The notes beneath the pieces are model-generated. The model worked only from the letters and a program-made list of their open reading frames with translations. It was not told the origin of the DNA and made no database searches. From an uncultured Bacilli bacterium (lineage in GTDB: Bacteria > Bacillota_I > Bacilli_A > RF39 > UBA660): 15,705 nt of DNA. Numbering within the stretch: the first letter of the stretch is position 1; every line of letters starts with the position of its first letter. Made by a program: the position numbers and the translations under genes. Shown here piece after piece: positions 7,107 through 14,626 of the stretch. The stretch spans positions 1 to 15,705 of the forward strand of contig CANRCO010000017.1 in assembly GCA_947629125.1 (NCBI GenBank), read 5' to 3'.

Positions 7107-7839
7107 CTATTTAACATATTTCTTTTTTTTATTAGCTCTTTTAGCTGGTTATTTTAAAAATTTATCAGTCATTTATACTATTGTAATTATTCATGAATTA
7201 GGTCATATCTTTTTTATTAAAATCTTTAAATATAAATTAATTAAAATAGAAATCTTTCCCTTCGGCGGATTTACAACAATTCATAAACCATTAAATAGTT
7301 CTATAACTAAAGAAATAATTATTGCATTTGGTGGAATATTTTTTCAATTGTTATCTTTAGTCATTTTTAGTTGTTTTGTAAAAGTAAAAACTTCATATAT
7401 TAGTCGTCTTTTTATTAACTATAACTTAATATTACTAATATTTAATTTGTTACCAATAAATCCATTAGATGGTTATATAATTTTAAAAACAAATTTAGAA
7501 AAGTTTTTTTCTTATCAGAAGGCTTTTTATTTTTCTCAATTAGTTTCTTTTATTAGTTTAATTTTCTTTCTATTATTAAATTTTTACTATCATTTAAATA
7601 ATTACGTAATTATTGGTTTTCTTATTTATAAATTGATTATGAGTTTTAAAAATTGGCGTTATATCTATAATTTATTTATTTTAGAACGATATTTATATGA
7701 TTTGCCATATAAAAAAATAGAATATGATAAAGGTTTAAATTTAAATAAATTAAAAAGAGAAACTTATCACTATTTTAAAGAAAAAAACACGATAATCAGT
7801 GAGAAACAACTATTAAATACTAAATTTCGTCTAAATTAA
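7075..7839 (+). CDS. spoIVFB: SpoIVFB-like intramembrane zinc metalloprotease (M50)
   Basis: A 254-residue polytopic site-2 protease. The zinc-binding motif is HELGH (residues 40-44), and the third ligand lies in NPLDG (129-133, D132). FPFGGF follows the first motif at the usual distance. In Bacillus the enzyme removes the pro-peptide of sigma-K in the mother cell. About six membrane segments can be seen. After LERYLYDLPYKK the C-terminal tail is short: compared with the 288-residue Bacillus protein, part of the CBS-like regulatory domain is missing. No good Shine-Dalgarno sequence precedes the ATG, so translation is probably coupled to spoIVFA. Whether the host sporulates cannot be told from this window. 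Confidence 0.88.
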   Translation: MKNILNKLKINYLTYFFFLLALLAGYFKNLSVIYTIVIIHELGHIFFIKIFKYKLIKIEIFPFGGFTTIHKPLNSSITKEIIIAFGGIFFQLLSLVIFSCFVKVKTSYISRLFINYNLILLIFNLLPINPLDGYIILKTNLEKFFSYQKAFYFSQLVSFISLIFFLLLNFYYHLNNYVIIGFLIYKLIMSFKNWRYIYNLFILERYLYDLPYKKIEYDKGLNLNKLKRETYHYFKEKNTIISEKQLLNTKFRLN

Positions 7840-7860
7840 ACAATTTCATAAAAAAAATAC

Positions 7861-7889
7861 TTGCATTTACCTAAAAAATAAGATAGAAT
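7861..7889 (+). promoter_or_regulatory. Promoter of the tRNA-Ile/tRNA-Glu unit
   Basis: TTGCAT (7861-7866), a 17-base spacer and TAGAAT (7884-7889). Predicted initiation near 7896 gives a leader of about 15 bases before tRNA-Ile. No terminator is visible after the spoIVFB-like gene, so some readthrough into the tRNAs is possible. Confidence 0.75.
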
Positions 7890-7910
7890 TAAAGAGGTCT
7901 TATCCAAAAT

Positions 7911-7987
<77 letters not shown>

Positions 7988-7999
7988 TTTTGTTTTTTT

Positions 8000-8076
8000 G
8001 GCCCGTTGGTGAAGTGGTTGAACACACATGCCTTTCACGCATGCATTCACGAGTTCAAATCTCGTACGGGTCACCA
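8000..8076 (+). tRNA. tRNA-Glu (UUC)
   Basis: A 77-base cloverleaf with CCA encoded. The acceptor stem GGCCCGT pairs with ACGGGTC (one G-T pair), the anticodon stem CATGC/GCATG encloses loop CTTTCAC, anticodon TTC, and the T arm is CGAG with loop TTCAAAT. It lies 12 bases after tRNA-Ile and is presumably co-transcribed with it. Confidence 0.95.
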
Positions 8077-8087
8077 ATATTTAAATT

Positions 8088-8106
8088 AAGTTTATTTAAT
8101 AAACTT
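8088..8106. repeat. Small perfect inverted repeat after tRNA-Glu
   Basis: AAGTTTATT and AATAAACTT are separated by a single T. It is a nine-base AT palindrome with no T-run directly after it, so it could be a processing hairpin or an operator-like site. No function can be assigned. Confidence 0.4.
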
Positions 8107-8114
8107 TACATAAT

Positions 8115-8140
8115 AAGTAGTTTAAAATGACTACTTTTTT
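8115..8140 (+). terminator. Terminator of the tRNA-Ile/tRNA-Glu unit
   Basis: AAGTAGT and ACTACTT pair around the eight-base loop TTAAAATG and are followed by six or more T. Confidence 0.8.
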
Positions 8141-8213
8141 ATTTTTTATTGAATTTTGATTAGTTCTATAGTAATATAAAAATATAGTAGAGTAGATAAT
8201 AGGAGGAATTTAA

Positions 8214-9350
8214 ATGTTTAATGATTCAAAACTTTTGTTCCAATATAAATATGCTATAGATTCTTTTTTAAGCAAAATAGAGCATAAATGGTATAGAAAT
8301 GAAGAAGGTTTTAATAATTTACAAAAACAATGCTATGCTTTACTTGAACAAGCTGAAAAAATTTATAGTGTTTATAATTTAGAAAATGGCAATCGATTAG
8401 ATAGTCTAATTAATTTTCAAACTAGTTTTTTAAAAATTTTAACTTATTATATGGATAATATTAATCCTGAAAATAAAGATTATGATGCTTATTTTAATTA
8501 TTTTGCTAATATTTTAGATTTATATCGGGCATATAATGCTCAAATTAATTATTTAAATTATTCAAAAGTTTTAAGTGCTGAAAATCAAGAAGATGTTTTG
8601 CTATTTAACGATAATAATCCAGTTAAAATTAATCAAAGTTATGTTGCGGATTTTGCAAGTAACAACCAAAGAATTAGTGAATTAATTGAACCATTATTAA
8701 CTCAGAGGACAAATTTATTTCCAAATATACCAACAAATGATTCATTAGTAGATAATACAACTAAAATTAGTAATTTGTTAAATATCGAGCCATTAAAATT
8801 ATCTAATGTTGCAGAAGAACAACCAGAAATAGAAACAATTGATAATAATCCAGTTGAAGAAGATACATTAAATCCTTTGGATTTAATTAATGAAACTCCA
8901 GAATTAGAAGAAAATTTGGAAACAAATATGGATGAATTAAGCGATAGAATTTCAATAGGTCAACAATTTACTACTCAAGATGGTTGTAATATTTATAATG
9001 ATTGGCAAAGTGCAGCAAATCAAAATGATGGTATAGTTAATACCAACAATTTAAATAAAGCAGTTGGAGGTATTCATATAAATGATGGTTCTCCCGATGG
9101 TTTATATTACTCTAATAATGATGCTTTAACTTATTTATCACCAGATGCCCAAATTGATGCAATTTTAGCAGTTGACCCAATTACTAATAATGCAATTGGA
9201 TGGTTTAATTATAATGATGTTAATTTAATAAAAGAAAATGAGTTACCGCTTATGGAAGAACCACAACAGACTGTTCCAGAAGCAAACAATTATGATTTTC
9301 AAATTCCAGGAGAAATTCCTAACGATATTCCATCAATGGGAACTAGATAA
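8214..9350 (+). CDS. Unrecognised protein with helical head and beta-rich C-terminal domain
   Basis: A 378-residue protein not recognised as any named family. Residues 1-125 look all-helical and rich in Tyr, Asn and Leu, with no signal peptide or membrane segment. Residues 195-245 form an acidic, low-complexity linker (runs such as EEQPEIETIDNNPVEEDT). Residues 247-340 look beta-rich, with GQQFTTQDGCNIYNDWQSA and ILAVDPITNNAIGWFNYNDV; the GWF-x-x-x-D pattern near the end is reminiscent of bacterial SH3-like domains, a weak resemblance only. The tail is rich in Pro and Glu. Start: ATG 8214 with a full AGGAGG seven bases upstream (8201-8206). Upstream, only a poor TTGAAT-17-TAATAT promoter candidate (8149-8177) is visible. 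It is monocistronic, with a terminator at its stop. Confidence 0.8.
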   Translation: MFNDSKLLFQYKYAIDSFLSKIEHKWYRNEEGFNNLQKQCYALLEQAEKIYSVYNLENGNRLDSLINFQTSFLKILTYYMDNINPENKDYDAYFNYFANILDLYRAYNAQINYLNYSKVLSAENQEDVLLFNDNNPVKINQSYVADFASNNQRISELIEPLLTQRTNLFPNIPTNDSLVDNTTKISNLLNIEPLKLSNVAEEQPEIETIDNNPVEEDTLNPLDLINETPELEENLETNMDELSDRISIGQQFTTQDGCNIYNDWQSAANQNDGIVNTNNLNKAVGGIHINDGSPDGLYYSNNDALTYLSPDAQIDAILAVDPITNNAIGWFNYNDVNLIKENELPLMEEPQQTVPEANNYDFQIPGEIPNDIPSMGTR

Positions 9351-9372
9351 GAAGATTAATTCTTCTTTTTTT
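9349..9372 (+). terminator. Terminator after the unrecognised protein gene
   Basis: AAGAAGA (9349-9355) and TCTTCTT (9361-9367) pair around TTAAT, followed by a T-run. The 5' arm overlaps the stop codon. Confidence 0.75.
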
Positions 9373-9384
9373 ATTACTATAATA

Positions 9385-9413
9385 TTGCCAAAAGATAAAA
9401 AATAATTTATAAT
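9385..9413 (+). promoter_or_regulatory. Strong promoter of the poly-G surface-protein gene
   Basis: TTGCCA (9385-9390), a 17-base spacer and a perfect TATAAT (9408-9413). It is one of the best consensus matches in the window. Predicted initiation is near 9420, followed by AGAGG (9426-9430) as Shine-Dalgarno, nine bases before ATG 9440. Confidence 0.8.
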
Positions 9414-9439
9414 AAAAAAAGATAGAGAGGTAAGAAACT

Positions 9440-11126
9440 ATGAATCATAATGTAAATCGGGGGGGGGTATTTTAATAAACAAAAGTACCCGAAGATATTA
9501 GTTTGTTTAGGAGTATTAGTAGGAGTACTAATAATAAGTGGAATAAGTTATGCCTTATGGAGTACAACAAAAGAACAAACAAGTATAAATAAAATAAGTA
9601 GTGGTTGTTTAAAACTAGATGTAACTGAAGGAACAAATATTGATATACCAAATGCCTACCAAACACCAGATAGTGAAGGATTAAAGCAAGATGGTTATAA
9701 TTTTACAATAAACAATAATTGTAATCATGAAGAATATGTAGAAGTAAACTTAGATATAAATAAAAACAATACATTAAATGAAAAGAATATTAGAGCAACA
9801 ATACTATATAATGATAATAAAATAATTGAACCCAATAATTTAAATAATTTACTAGATAGAGAAACAACAAGTAAAGAATATAATATAGGTAAACATTTAA
9901 CAACAGTAAAAATAGATGCTAATAATAGTAAGCAATTAAATTTAAAAATCTGGCTAGATGAAAACACTAGTTTTAACGATTTAAAAGAAAACAATACCTT
10001 TGAAAGTAAAATAGAGATAGATAGTATCAAAAGAGAAAATATACTAGCCAGTGATTATGTTAGAATCATAAGTGAAGACAATGAAGAGTTAGCCTATGAT
10101 GAAACAATAGATAATAACTTAAGATATATCGGAGCAGCACCAAACAACTATATAGATATTGGAAATGGAACATATGATAGTGATTTATATTATGGTTACC
10201 CTAATACAGCTTCAACAAATAAGGCATTTCCAGAAGAATATACATCATTAGAAGAATGCCAAAATGCCCCATCAAAAAATAATAACTGTACTTTAGTATA
10301 TAAAAAAGGCTCTCCAATCTTATGGCGCATCATCGGAGTAATGAATAATGTTGAAAATGAAACAGGGAAAAAAGAGAGTCGAATTAAATTAATTAGAGCT
10401 GATGGCTTAAATAAAGGTATGGCGTATGATTACCGTTGTGATGGCAAAATAAATACTGAAACAAAATCTTGTACTGGCAATTTAATATATACAGATTTAA
10501 ATTATTCAAAAAACTGGAATGAATCAAGTTTACAGAAAATATTAAACAATAAATATTATAATCAAGAAATTGCCGAAAATGTATTTGAATTGAATTATTT
10601 ATATAATGGTTCTAGTTATAATTGGAAAACAGATTATCTTGATTATGATTTTAGAAATAGAGGACTAAGTAAAAAAACAAAAGAATATATTGAACCAGCA
10701 ACATATTATTTAGGAAATATTTATTTAACTGAAAATGAACAAAATCTAAATACTAAAGAAATATATAGTATAGAACGAAGTAAACAAGTAGAAGATAATT
10801 TTCCTAGTGAATGGACAGGAAATGTCGGCTTAATGTATTTAAGTGATTATGGTTTTACTGTTGATGATAAAAATACTTGTTTAAACTCTGCTTTATATGT
10901 TTATAGTACAAATGGATGTAGAGGTAAAACATGGATTTTAGATAAAAAATATAACTATGAACATTGGACTATTGATGGACATATGGTAAAAAGTAGTAGC
11001 GTTACATTTAACTATAGTGCATCTAGATATGCTGTAACTGTTTTACCAACCGTTTATTTAAAAAGCAATGTTCAATTAATTTCTGGTGATGGTTCAAAAA
11101 CTAATCCTTATAAAATTAATATATAA
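9440..11126 (+). CDS. Phase-variable SipW-type surface protein, out of frame as given
   Basis: The ATG at 9440 begins a frame that stops after 11 codons because of a nine-G run (9459-9467). Dropping one G gives a continuous 561-residue protein ending at 11126. Its start reads MNHNVNRGGYFNKQK; a membrane segment (about 18-39, LVGVLIISGISYALWS) is followed by TKEQTSINKISSGCLKLD, which resembles SipW-dependent signal peptides of TasA/camelysin-like proteins. A beta-rich region with paired cysteines follows. From about residue 290 (ILWRIIGV) comes a domain also found in the next gene, ending GDGSKTNPYKINI. No ATG, GTG or TTG occurs in this frame between the stop at 9453 and 10341, so automatic annotation would see only the last 261 residues. 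I read it as a switched-off gene; a sequencing error or a true pseudogene is possible. Function is unknown, but a cell-surface location is likely. Confidence 0.8.
9459..9467 (+). repeat. Nine-G homopolymer, probable phase-variation tract
   Basis: Nine consecutive G in a genome of roughly one-quarter GC, placed seven codons into a gene. Eight or eleven G put the ATG at 9440 in frame with the long downstream reading frame. Nine G give a stop after 11 codons, and ten G a stop after about 20. Such tracts change length by slipped-strand mispairing at replication. Confidence 0.8.
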
Positions 11127-11150
11127 ACTGATGGTTTTATCAGTTTTTTT
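11125..11150 (+). terminator. Terminator of the poly-G surface-protein gene
   Basis: AAACTGAT (11125-11132) and ATCAGTTT (11139-11146) pair around GGTTTT, followed by a T-run to 11150. The 5' arm overlaps the stop codon. Confidence 0.85.
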
Positions 11151-11151
11151 A

Positions 11152-11160
11152 TGTTATAAT
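11152..11160 (+). promoter_or_regulatory. Extended -10 promoter of the second surface-protein gene
   Basis: TGTTATAAT is a perfect extended -10 (TG-n-TATAAT) two bases after the preceding terminator T-run. The -35 region falls within the terminator hairpin and has no consensus match, as expected for an extended -10 promoter. Confidence 0.6.
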
Positions 11161-11189
11161 AAAATCGTATAGTAAACGGAGGTTATGTT

Positions 11190-12377
11190 ATGAATATAAT
11201 CAAAAAATTATGGCAATCAAATCGAATATTAGTTATATCATGTGGTGTGTTTTTGGTATTTATGCTTTTTTTCTTAATTTTATTAATGATGTCTGGAGGT
11301 AAAACAACTTCATACAGTAAATTAGAAAATATTTTAGAAAATGCTGCGAAAAAATACTATGCTGATAATAAAGAATTATTACCAGAAAATTCTGATGATT
11401 TAGTTAGTGTTTCAGCAGATACTTTAGCTTATGGCAACTATATAAAAGATTTGAGCGAGTATCGTAAGGAAAAGTGTAGTGCTTATGTAGAAGTTGAATT
11501 AATTGATAAAGATGATTATTTTTATCAAGCTTACCTAAATTGTGGTAAAGAATATAATACTCAAAAATTTGCTAATGTAATCAACGAAATTGAATTAGTT
11601 GACAGTGGCGATGGTTTATATCAAATTAATAATGAAAAAATATTTAGAGGTCAATTACCAAATAATTATGTTGAAATAAATTTAAATTTGGAAACTGATG
11701 AAGATGGCGATGTAATTATGGATAAAAAAGACCCTAAAAAAAGACAATATGCCTCTAGTATTTGGCGAATTGTTAAAATTGATTCAGAAGATAAAGTTTA
11801 TTTAATATTAGATAATCCGGAAAATGATGATAGAACTGTTTGGGATGACCGTTATAATATTGAAACTAAACGTAATGATGGTATTAATGAATATGGTGGT
11901 GAAAATAAAAACAGTCGTATTTATACTTTTATTAATGAATCTTATGATGTTTCTCCATCAATGCATAGTAATATCAAAAAATATTTAACAACTTTTGATT
12001 TATGTACTGGTAAAAGAGCAACCGAAAATAATACTAAAACTGGAGTTTCTGAATGTGATTTAATTTTAAAAGACCAAACAATAGGTATTTTACCTTTATA
12101 TGAATATATGCGAGCTAGCTTAGATGAAAGTTGTCAAAGTTCCGTAGATGCTCAATGTCAAAACTATAATTATTTGGCTATTAAAAATAAATGGTGGACA
12201 TTAACTGGTGTAAGTGCAAACACCTATGAGGCATATTTAATTGATTATGATGGTAAAATAAATGTTGAAAAATCATCACAAAATGCCTTTGCTCGTTATG
12301 TTATTGCGTTAAACAAACATGTACTTTATAGTGGTGGCTCTGGAACTAAAAATGACCCTTATAAAATAACTGTATAA
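11190..12377 (+). CDS. Membrane-anchored surface protein, paralogue of the poly-G gene C-terminus
   Basis: A 395-residue protein with one membrane helix (about 12-34) and a large outside domain. Residues 40-125 (SYSKLENILENAAKKYYADN, then CSAYVEV and a second cysteine in YLNCGKEY) have the helix-plus-sheet look of pilin-like domains, but no prepilin cleavage site is seen. From about residue 188 it carries IWRIVKI and then a Cys-containing domain ending GSGTKNDPYKITV, matching the WRII and NPYKI landmarks of the preceding gene. The family resembles uncharacterised DUF6273-type surface modules; this is from memory and uncertain. Start ATG 11190 has GGAGG seven bases upstream. It has its own promoter and a shared terminator, so it is not strictly in operon with the poly-G gene. 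Confidence 0.8.
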   Translation: MNIIKKLWQSNRILVISCGVFLVFMLFFLILLMMSGGKTTSYSKLENILENAAKKYYADNKELLPENSDDLVSVSADTLAYGNYIKDLSEYRKEKCSAYVEVELIDKDDYFYQAYLNCGKEYNTQKFANVINEIELVDSGDGLYQINNEKIFRGQLPNNYVEINLNLETDEDGDVIMDKKDPKKRQYASSIWRIVKIDSEDKVYLILDNPENDDRTVWDDRYNIETKRNDGINEYGGENKNSRIYTFINESYDVSPSMHSNIKKYLTTFDLCTGKRATENNTKTGVSECDLILKDQTIGILPLYEYMRASLDESCQSSVDAQCQNYNYLAIKNKWWTLTGVSANTYEAYLIDYDGKINVEKSSQNAFARYVIALNKHVLYSGGSGTKNDPYKITV

Positions 12378-12405
12378 AAAAATAATACTTTTTGTATTAT
12401 TTTTT
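12377..12405. terminator. Bidirectional terminator between converging genes
   Basis: AAAAAATAATAC and GTATTATTTTTT form a 12-base stem around TTTTT. A T-run follows on both strands, so it can end transcription of the plus-strand surface gene and of minus-strand gpsA, whose stop codon lies within the hairpin. Confidence 0.8.
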
Positions 12406-13365
12406 TTTGAGATAATTTATTAAACTTAGTGGTTCTTCTTTTTGTAACACTATATCGTTAATAATATATATTAAGTTATTTTTCATATTTTTTTCTTTTA
12501 AAATTTCATTAAAAGTTAAAAGAGTAGAGTAACCTTCAACAGTGTTGTTTTCTAAATATTTTTGAGCTTCTTGATAGTTAGTTACTAATATTTTACCATA
12601 TTCATAATTTCTTGATTGAGTGCTTGTACAAGTTAAAATCAAATCACCAATGCCGGCATAAGTTGTAACAGTATTAGAATCAACCTCAAATAGAATAAGC
12701 AATTCTTTTAGTTCTTTAAGTGCTATCGTTAAAAGATAAGCGCGAGTCGATTCAGATAACTCTAAACCAGCGACCATTCCACAAGCAATTGCAATAATAT
12801 TTTTGTAACCACCACAAATTTGAGTACCAATAATATCTAAACTTCGTTCAATATTAATAAATGTATTTTCCCAAAGATGCTTGATTTCTAAACTTAAGCT
12901 TAAAGATTTACTAGCAACTGTTAAAGCAGCAGGAGTCTTTTTTATAATATCAGCTGCAAAGGTCGGACCACTTATAATAGCTATTTGTTCTGTATGTAAA
13001 ACATTTTCAATTGTAGTAGATAAAAATTCTTTATCTATTTCATTTAAACCTTTTGTTAAAATGATTATAGGAACTTGGGGATTATAGAACTCTTTAATAC
13101 TCTTAGCAATACTTTTAACATATTTATTTGTCGAACCAATAAAAATATATTTAGCATCTTTAACTGCCGTCATATAATCATTAGTGATTTTTATATTTGA
13201 AGGTATTGTAATATTTGGTATAACACTTTCTAATTTTTGCGTGTTTTTTAATTCTTCTACTTTATTATAATCTTCGCTCCATAATGTAATATCATCAGCT
13301 TTTTCAGTTAAAGATAACGCAATTGCTAAAGAATAAACTCCTGTACCTAAAAAACAAATTTTCAT
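12397..13365 (-). CDS. gpsA: GpsA, NAD(P)H-dependent glycerol-3-phosphate dehydrogenase
   Basis: A 322-residue cytosolic enzyme reducing dihydroxyacetone phosphate to sn-glycerol 3-phosphate for phospholipid synthesis. The N-terminal Rossmann fold has GTGVYSLAIA (7-16), where the usual last glycine of GxGxxG is Ser. TKGL (104-107), SGPTFA (132-137), the catalytic lysine in GGYKNIIAIACGM (K188), and AGIGDLILTCTSTQSRNYEYG with D241 and R252/N253 all match the family. The start codon overlaps the stop of rarA as TAATG, with AGGAAAG just upstream, so the two are translationally coupled. The sequence is somewhat diverged, but all key residues are present. Confidence 0.94.
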   Translation of the reverse strand: MKICFLGTGVYSLAIALSLTEKADDITLWSEDYNKVEELKNTQKLESVIPNITIPSNIKITNDYMTAVKDAKYIFIGSTNKYVKSIAKSIKEFYNPQVPIIILTKGLNEIDKEFLSTTIENVLHTEQIAIISGPTFAADIIKKTPAALTVASKSLSLSLEIKHLWENTFINIERSLDIIGTQICGGYKNIIAIACGMVAGLELSESTRAYLLTIALKELKELLILFEVDSNTVTTYAGIGDLILTCTSTQSRNYEYGKILVTNYQEAQKYLENNTVEGYSTLLTFNEILKEKNMKNNLIYIINDIVLQKEEPLSLINYLKKK

Positions 13366-14561
13366 TAATCTTTCCTCATTTCATCATGTAATTTATTTAA
13401 ATTATTTTCATAAGAATTATTTTTAGCATGATAATAAATACGGTCTTTTATTTTATCTGGCAAATATTGTTGTTTAACATAGCTTTTTGGATAATCATGA
13501 GGGTATTTATAAGTTGTAGTACTAATACGAATATTATCGGGGACATTGCCAGTATTACCTTTATTTATATCATCTAATGCTTGGTCTATTGCTAAATAAG
13601 CACTATTACTTTTTGGCGATAAGGCCATTTCTGTAACAATTGTTCCTAATGGAATACGTGCTTCAGGTAGACCTACTAATTCACTAGCATGAATTGCTGC
13701 CATTAATTTTGGCCCAAGACTAGGATTAGCTAAACCGATATCTTCGTAAACAATAACTGATAAACGACGATATATGCTATCTAAATCACCAACGGCAATT
13801 AAACGAGCTAAATAATAAATAGCAGCATTTTCATCACTACCACGAATAGATTTTTGTAAAGCACTTAATAAATCATAATGACCATCTTCATTTTTATCGT
13901 GAAATAAAATTGGTTTATTATTAATGTTTTTAATATCTGCAGCACTAATTTTTTTACTTTTTGATGTATAATAAGCAATTTCTAATAAATTTAAAGCACT
14001 GCGAAAATCTCCACCACTAATATAAACGATTTGTTCTAAAGCATCTTTAGTAATATCAATATTTTTTAATTCTTTACAGGCTTTTTTTAAGCCCTTAATT
14101 ATATCAGTATCTGATAAATCTTTCAGTTCAAATATTTGTAAACGACTACGAATTGCAGGGTTAATTTTATGATAGGGATTGGATGTTGTTAAACCAATTA
14201 AAATAATCAAACCATTTTCTATATAGGGGAGAAGTAAGTCTTGTTTATCTTTATTCATGCGATGAATTTCATCAATAATTAAAACTAATTCACCATACAT
14301 TTTGGCCTCAGCAATTGCTACATCAAAATCTTCTTTTTTATTGACAGTTGCATTTAAAAAACGATAATGTATATCTAATTCATTGACTATAGCATTAGCA
14401 ATACTAGTTTTACCAATACCTGGTCGACCATATAAAATAAAAGAAAAAAGATGTTTATTTTTAACCATATTATAAATAATTTTATCTTTACCAACTAAAT
14501 GTTGCTGGCCGATTATGTCATCTAATTTTTTTGGTCTTAATTGATTAGCAAGTAATTCCAT
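13365..14561 (-). CDS. rarA: RarA/MgsA, replication-associated AAA+ recombination factor
   Basis: A 398-residue AAA+ ATPase of the RarA (MgsA, Mgs1/WRNIP1) family, related to clamp-loader subunits, that acts at stalled replication forks. Near the start is RPKKLDDIIGQQHLVG. Walker A is GRPGIGKTS (45-53), Walker B LIIDEIHR (94-101), sensor 1 LTTSNP (124-129), and the arginine finger region INPAIRSR (133-140). The C-terminal tetramerisation half carries EDIGLANPSLGPKLMAAIHA and the hallmark YKYPHDYPKSYVKQQYLP. Minus-strand TAGGAGAT precedes the ATG at 14561. It is first in a two-gene unit with gpsA. Confidence 0.94.
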   Translation of the reverse strand: MELLANQLRPKKLDDIIGQQHLVGKDKIIYNMVKNKHLFSFILYGRPGIGKTSIANAIVNELDIHYRFLNATVNKKEDFDVAIAEAKMYGELVLIIDEIHRMNKDKQDLLLPYIENGLIILIGLTTSNPYHKINPAIRSRLQIFELKDLSDTDIIKGLKKACKELKNIDITKDALEQIVYISGGDFRSALNLLEIAYYTSKSKKISAADIKNINNKPILFHDKNEDGHYDLLSALQKSIRGSDENAAIYYLARLIAVGDLDSIYRRLSVIVYEDIGLANPSLGPKLMAAIHASELVGLPEARIPLGTIVTEMALSPKSNSAYLAIDQALDDINKGNTGNVPDNIRISTTTYKYPHDYPKSYVKQQYLPDKIKDRIYYHAKNNSYENNLNKLHDEMRKD

Positions 14562-14582
14562 ATTATCTATCTCCTAAATAAA

Positions 14583-14591
14583 ATTATACCA
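14583..14591 (-). promoter_or_regulatory. Extended -10 promoter of rarA-gpsA
   Basis: Reading the minus strand, TGGTATAAT is a perfect extended -10 (TG-n-TATAAT). The -35 is poor. Initiation is predicted near 14576, giving a leader of about 15 bases with TAGGAGAT as Shine-Dalgarno. Confidence 0.55.
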
Positions 14592-14608
14592 TAATTCCAT
14601 TTATATTG

Positions 14609-14614
14609 TATAAT
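14609..14614 (+). promoter_or_regulatory. Probable -10 of the Xer recombinase gene
   Basis: TATAAT sits back to back with the rarA promoter; no good -35 is visible. Initiation near 14621 would leave the ATG at 14627 only six bases from the mRNA end, which would favour the in-frame ATG at 14636 as the real start. Confidence 0.4.
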
Positions 14615-14626
14615 AAAAGGTAAGAG

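Noticed and set aside
9472..10030. Two minus-strand open frames (9472-9666 and 9725-10030) rich in Leu, Phe and Ser
   Set aside because: They are shadows of the plus-strand surface-protein frame that is hidden by the nine-G run; low-complexity hydrophobic composition typical of antisense AT-rich coding DNA.
10341..11126. A separate 261-residue gene starting at ATG 10341
   Set aside because: The frame is open and coding-like for about 880 bases upstream, no Shine-Dalgarno precedes this ATG, and it lies within the ILWRIIGV domain; it is the 3' part of the poly-G gene.
12881..13087. Plus-strand 68-codon open frame
   Set aside because: Lies wholly inside gpsA on the other strand and lacks a ribosome site.
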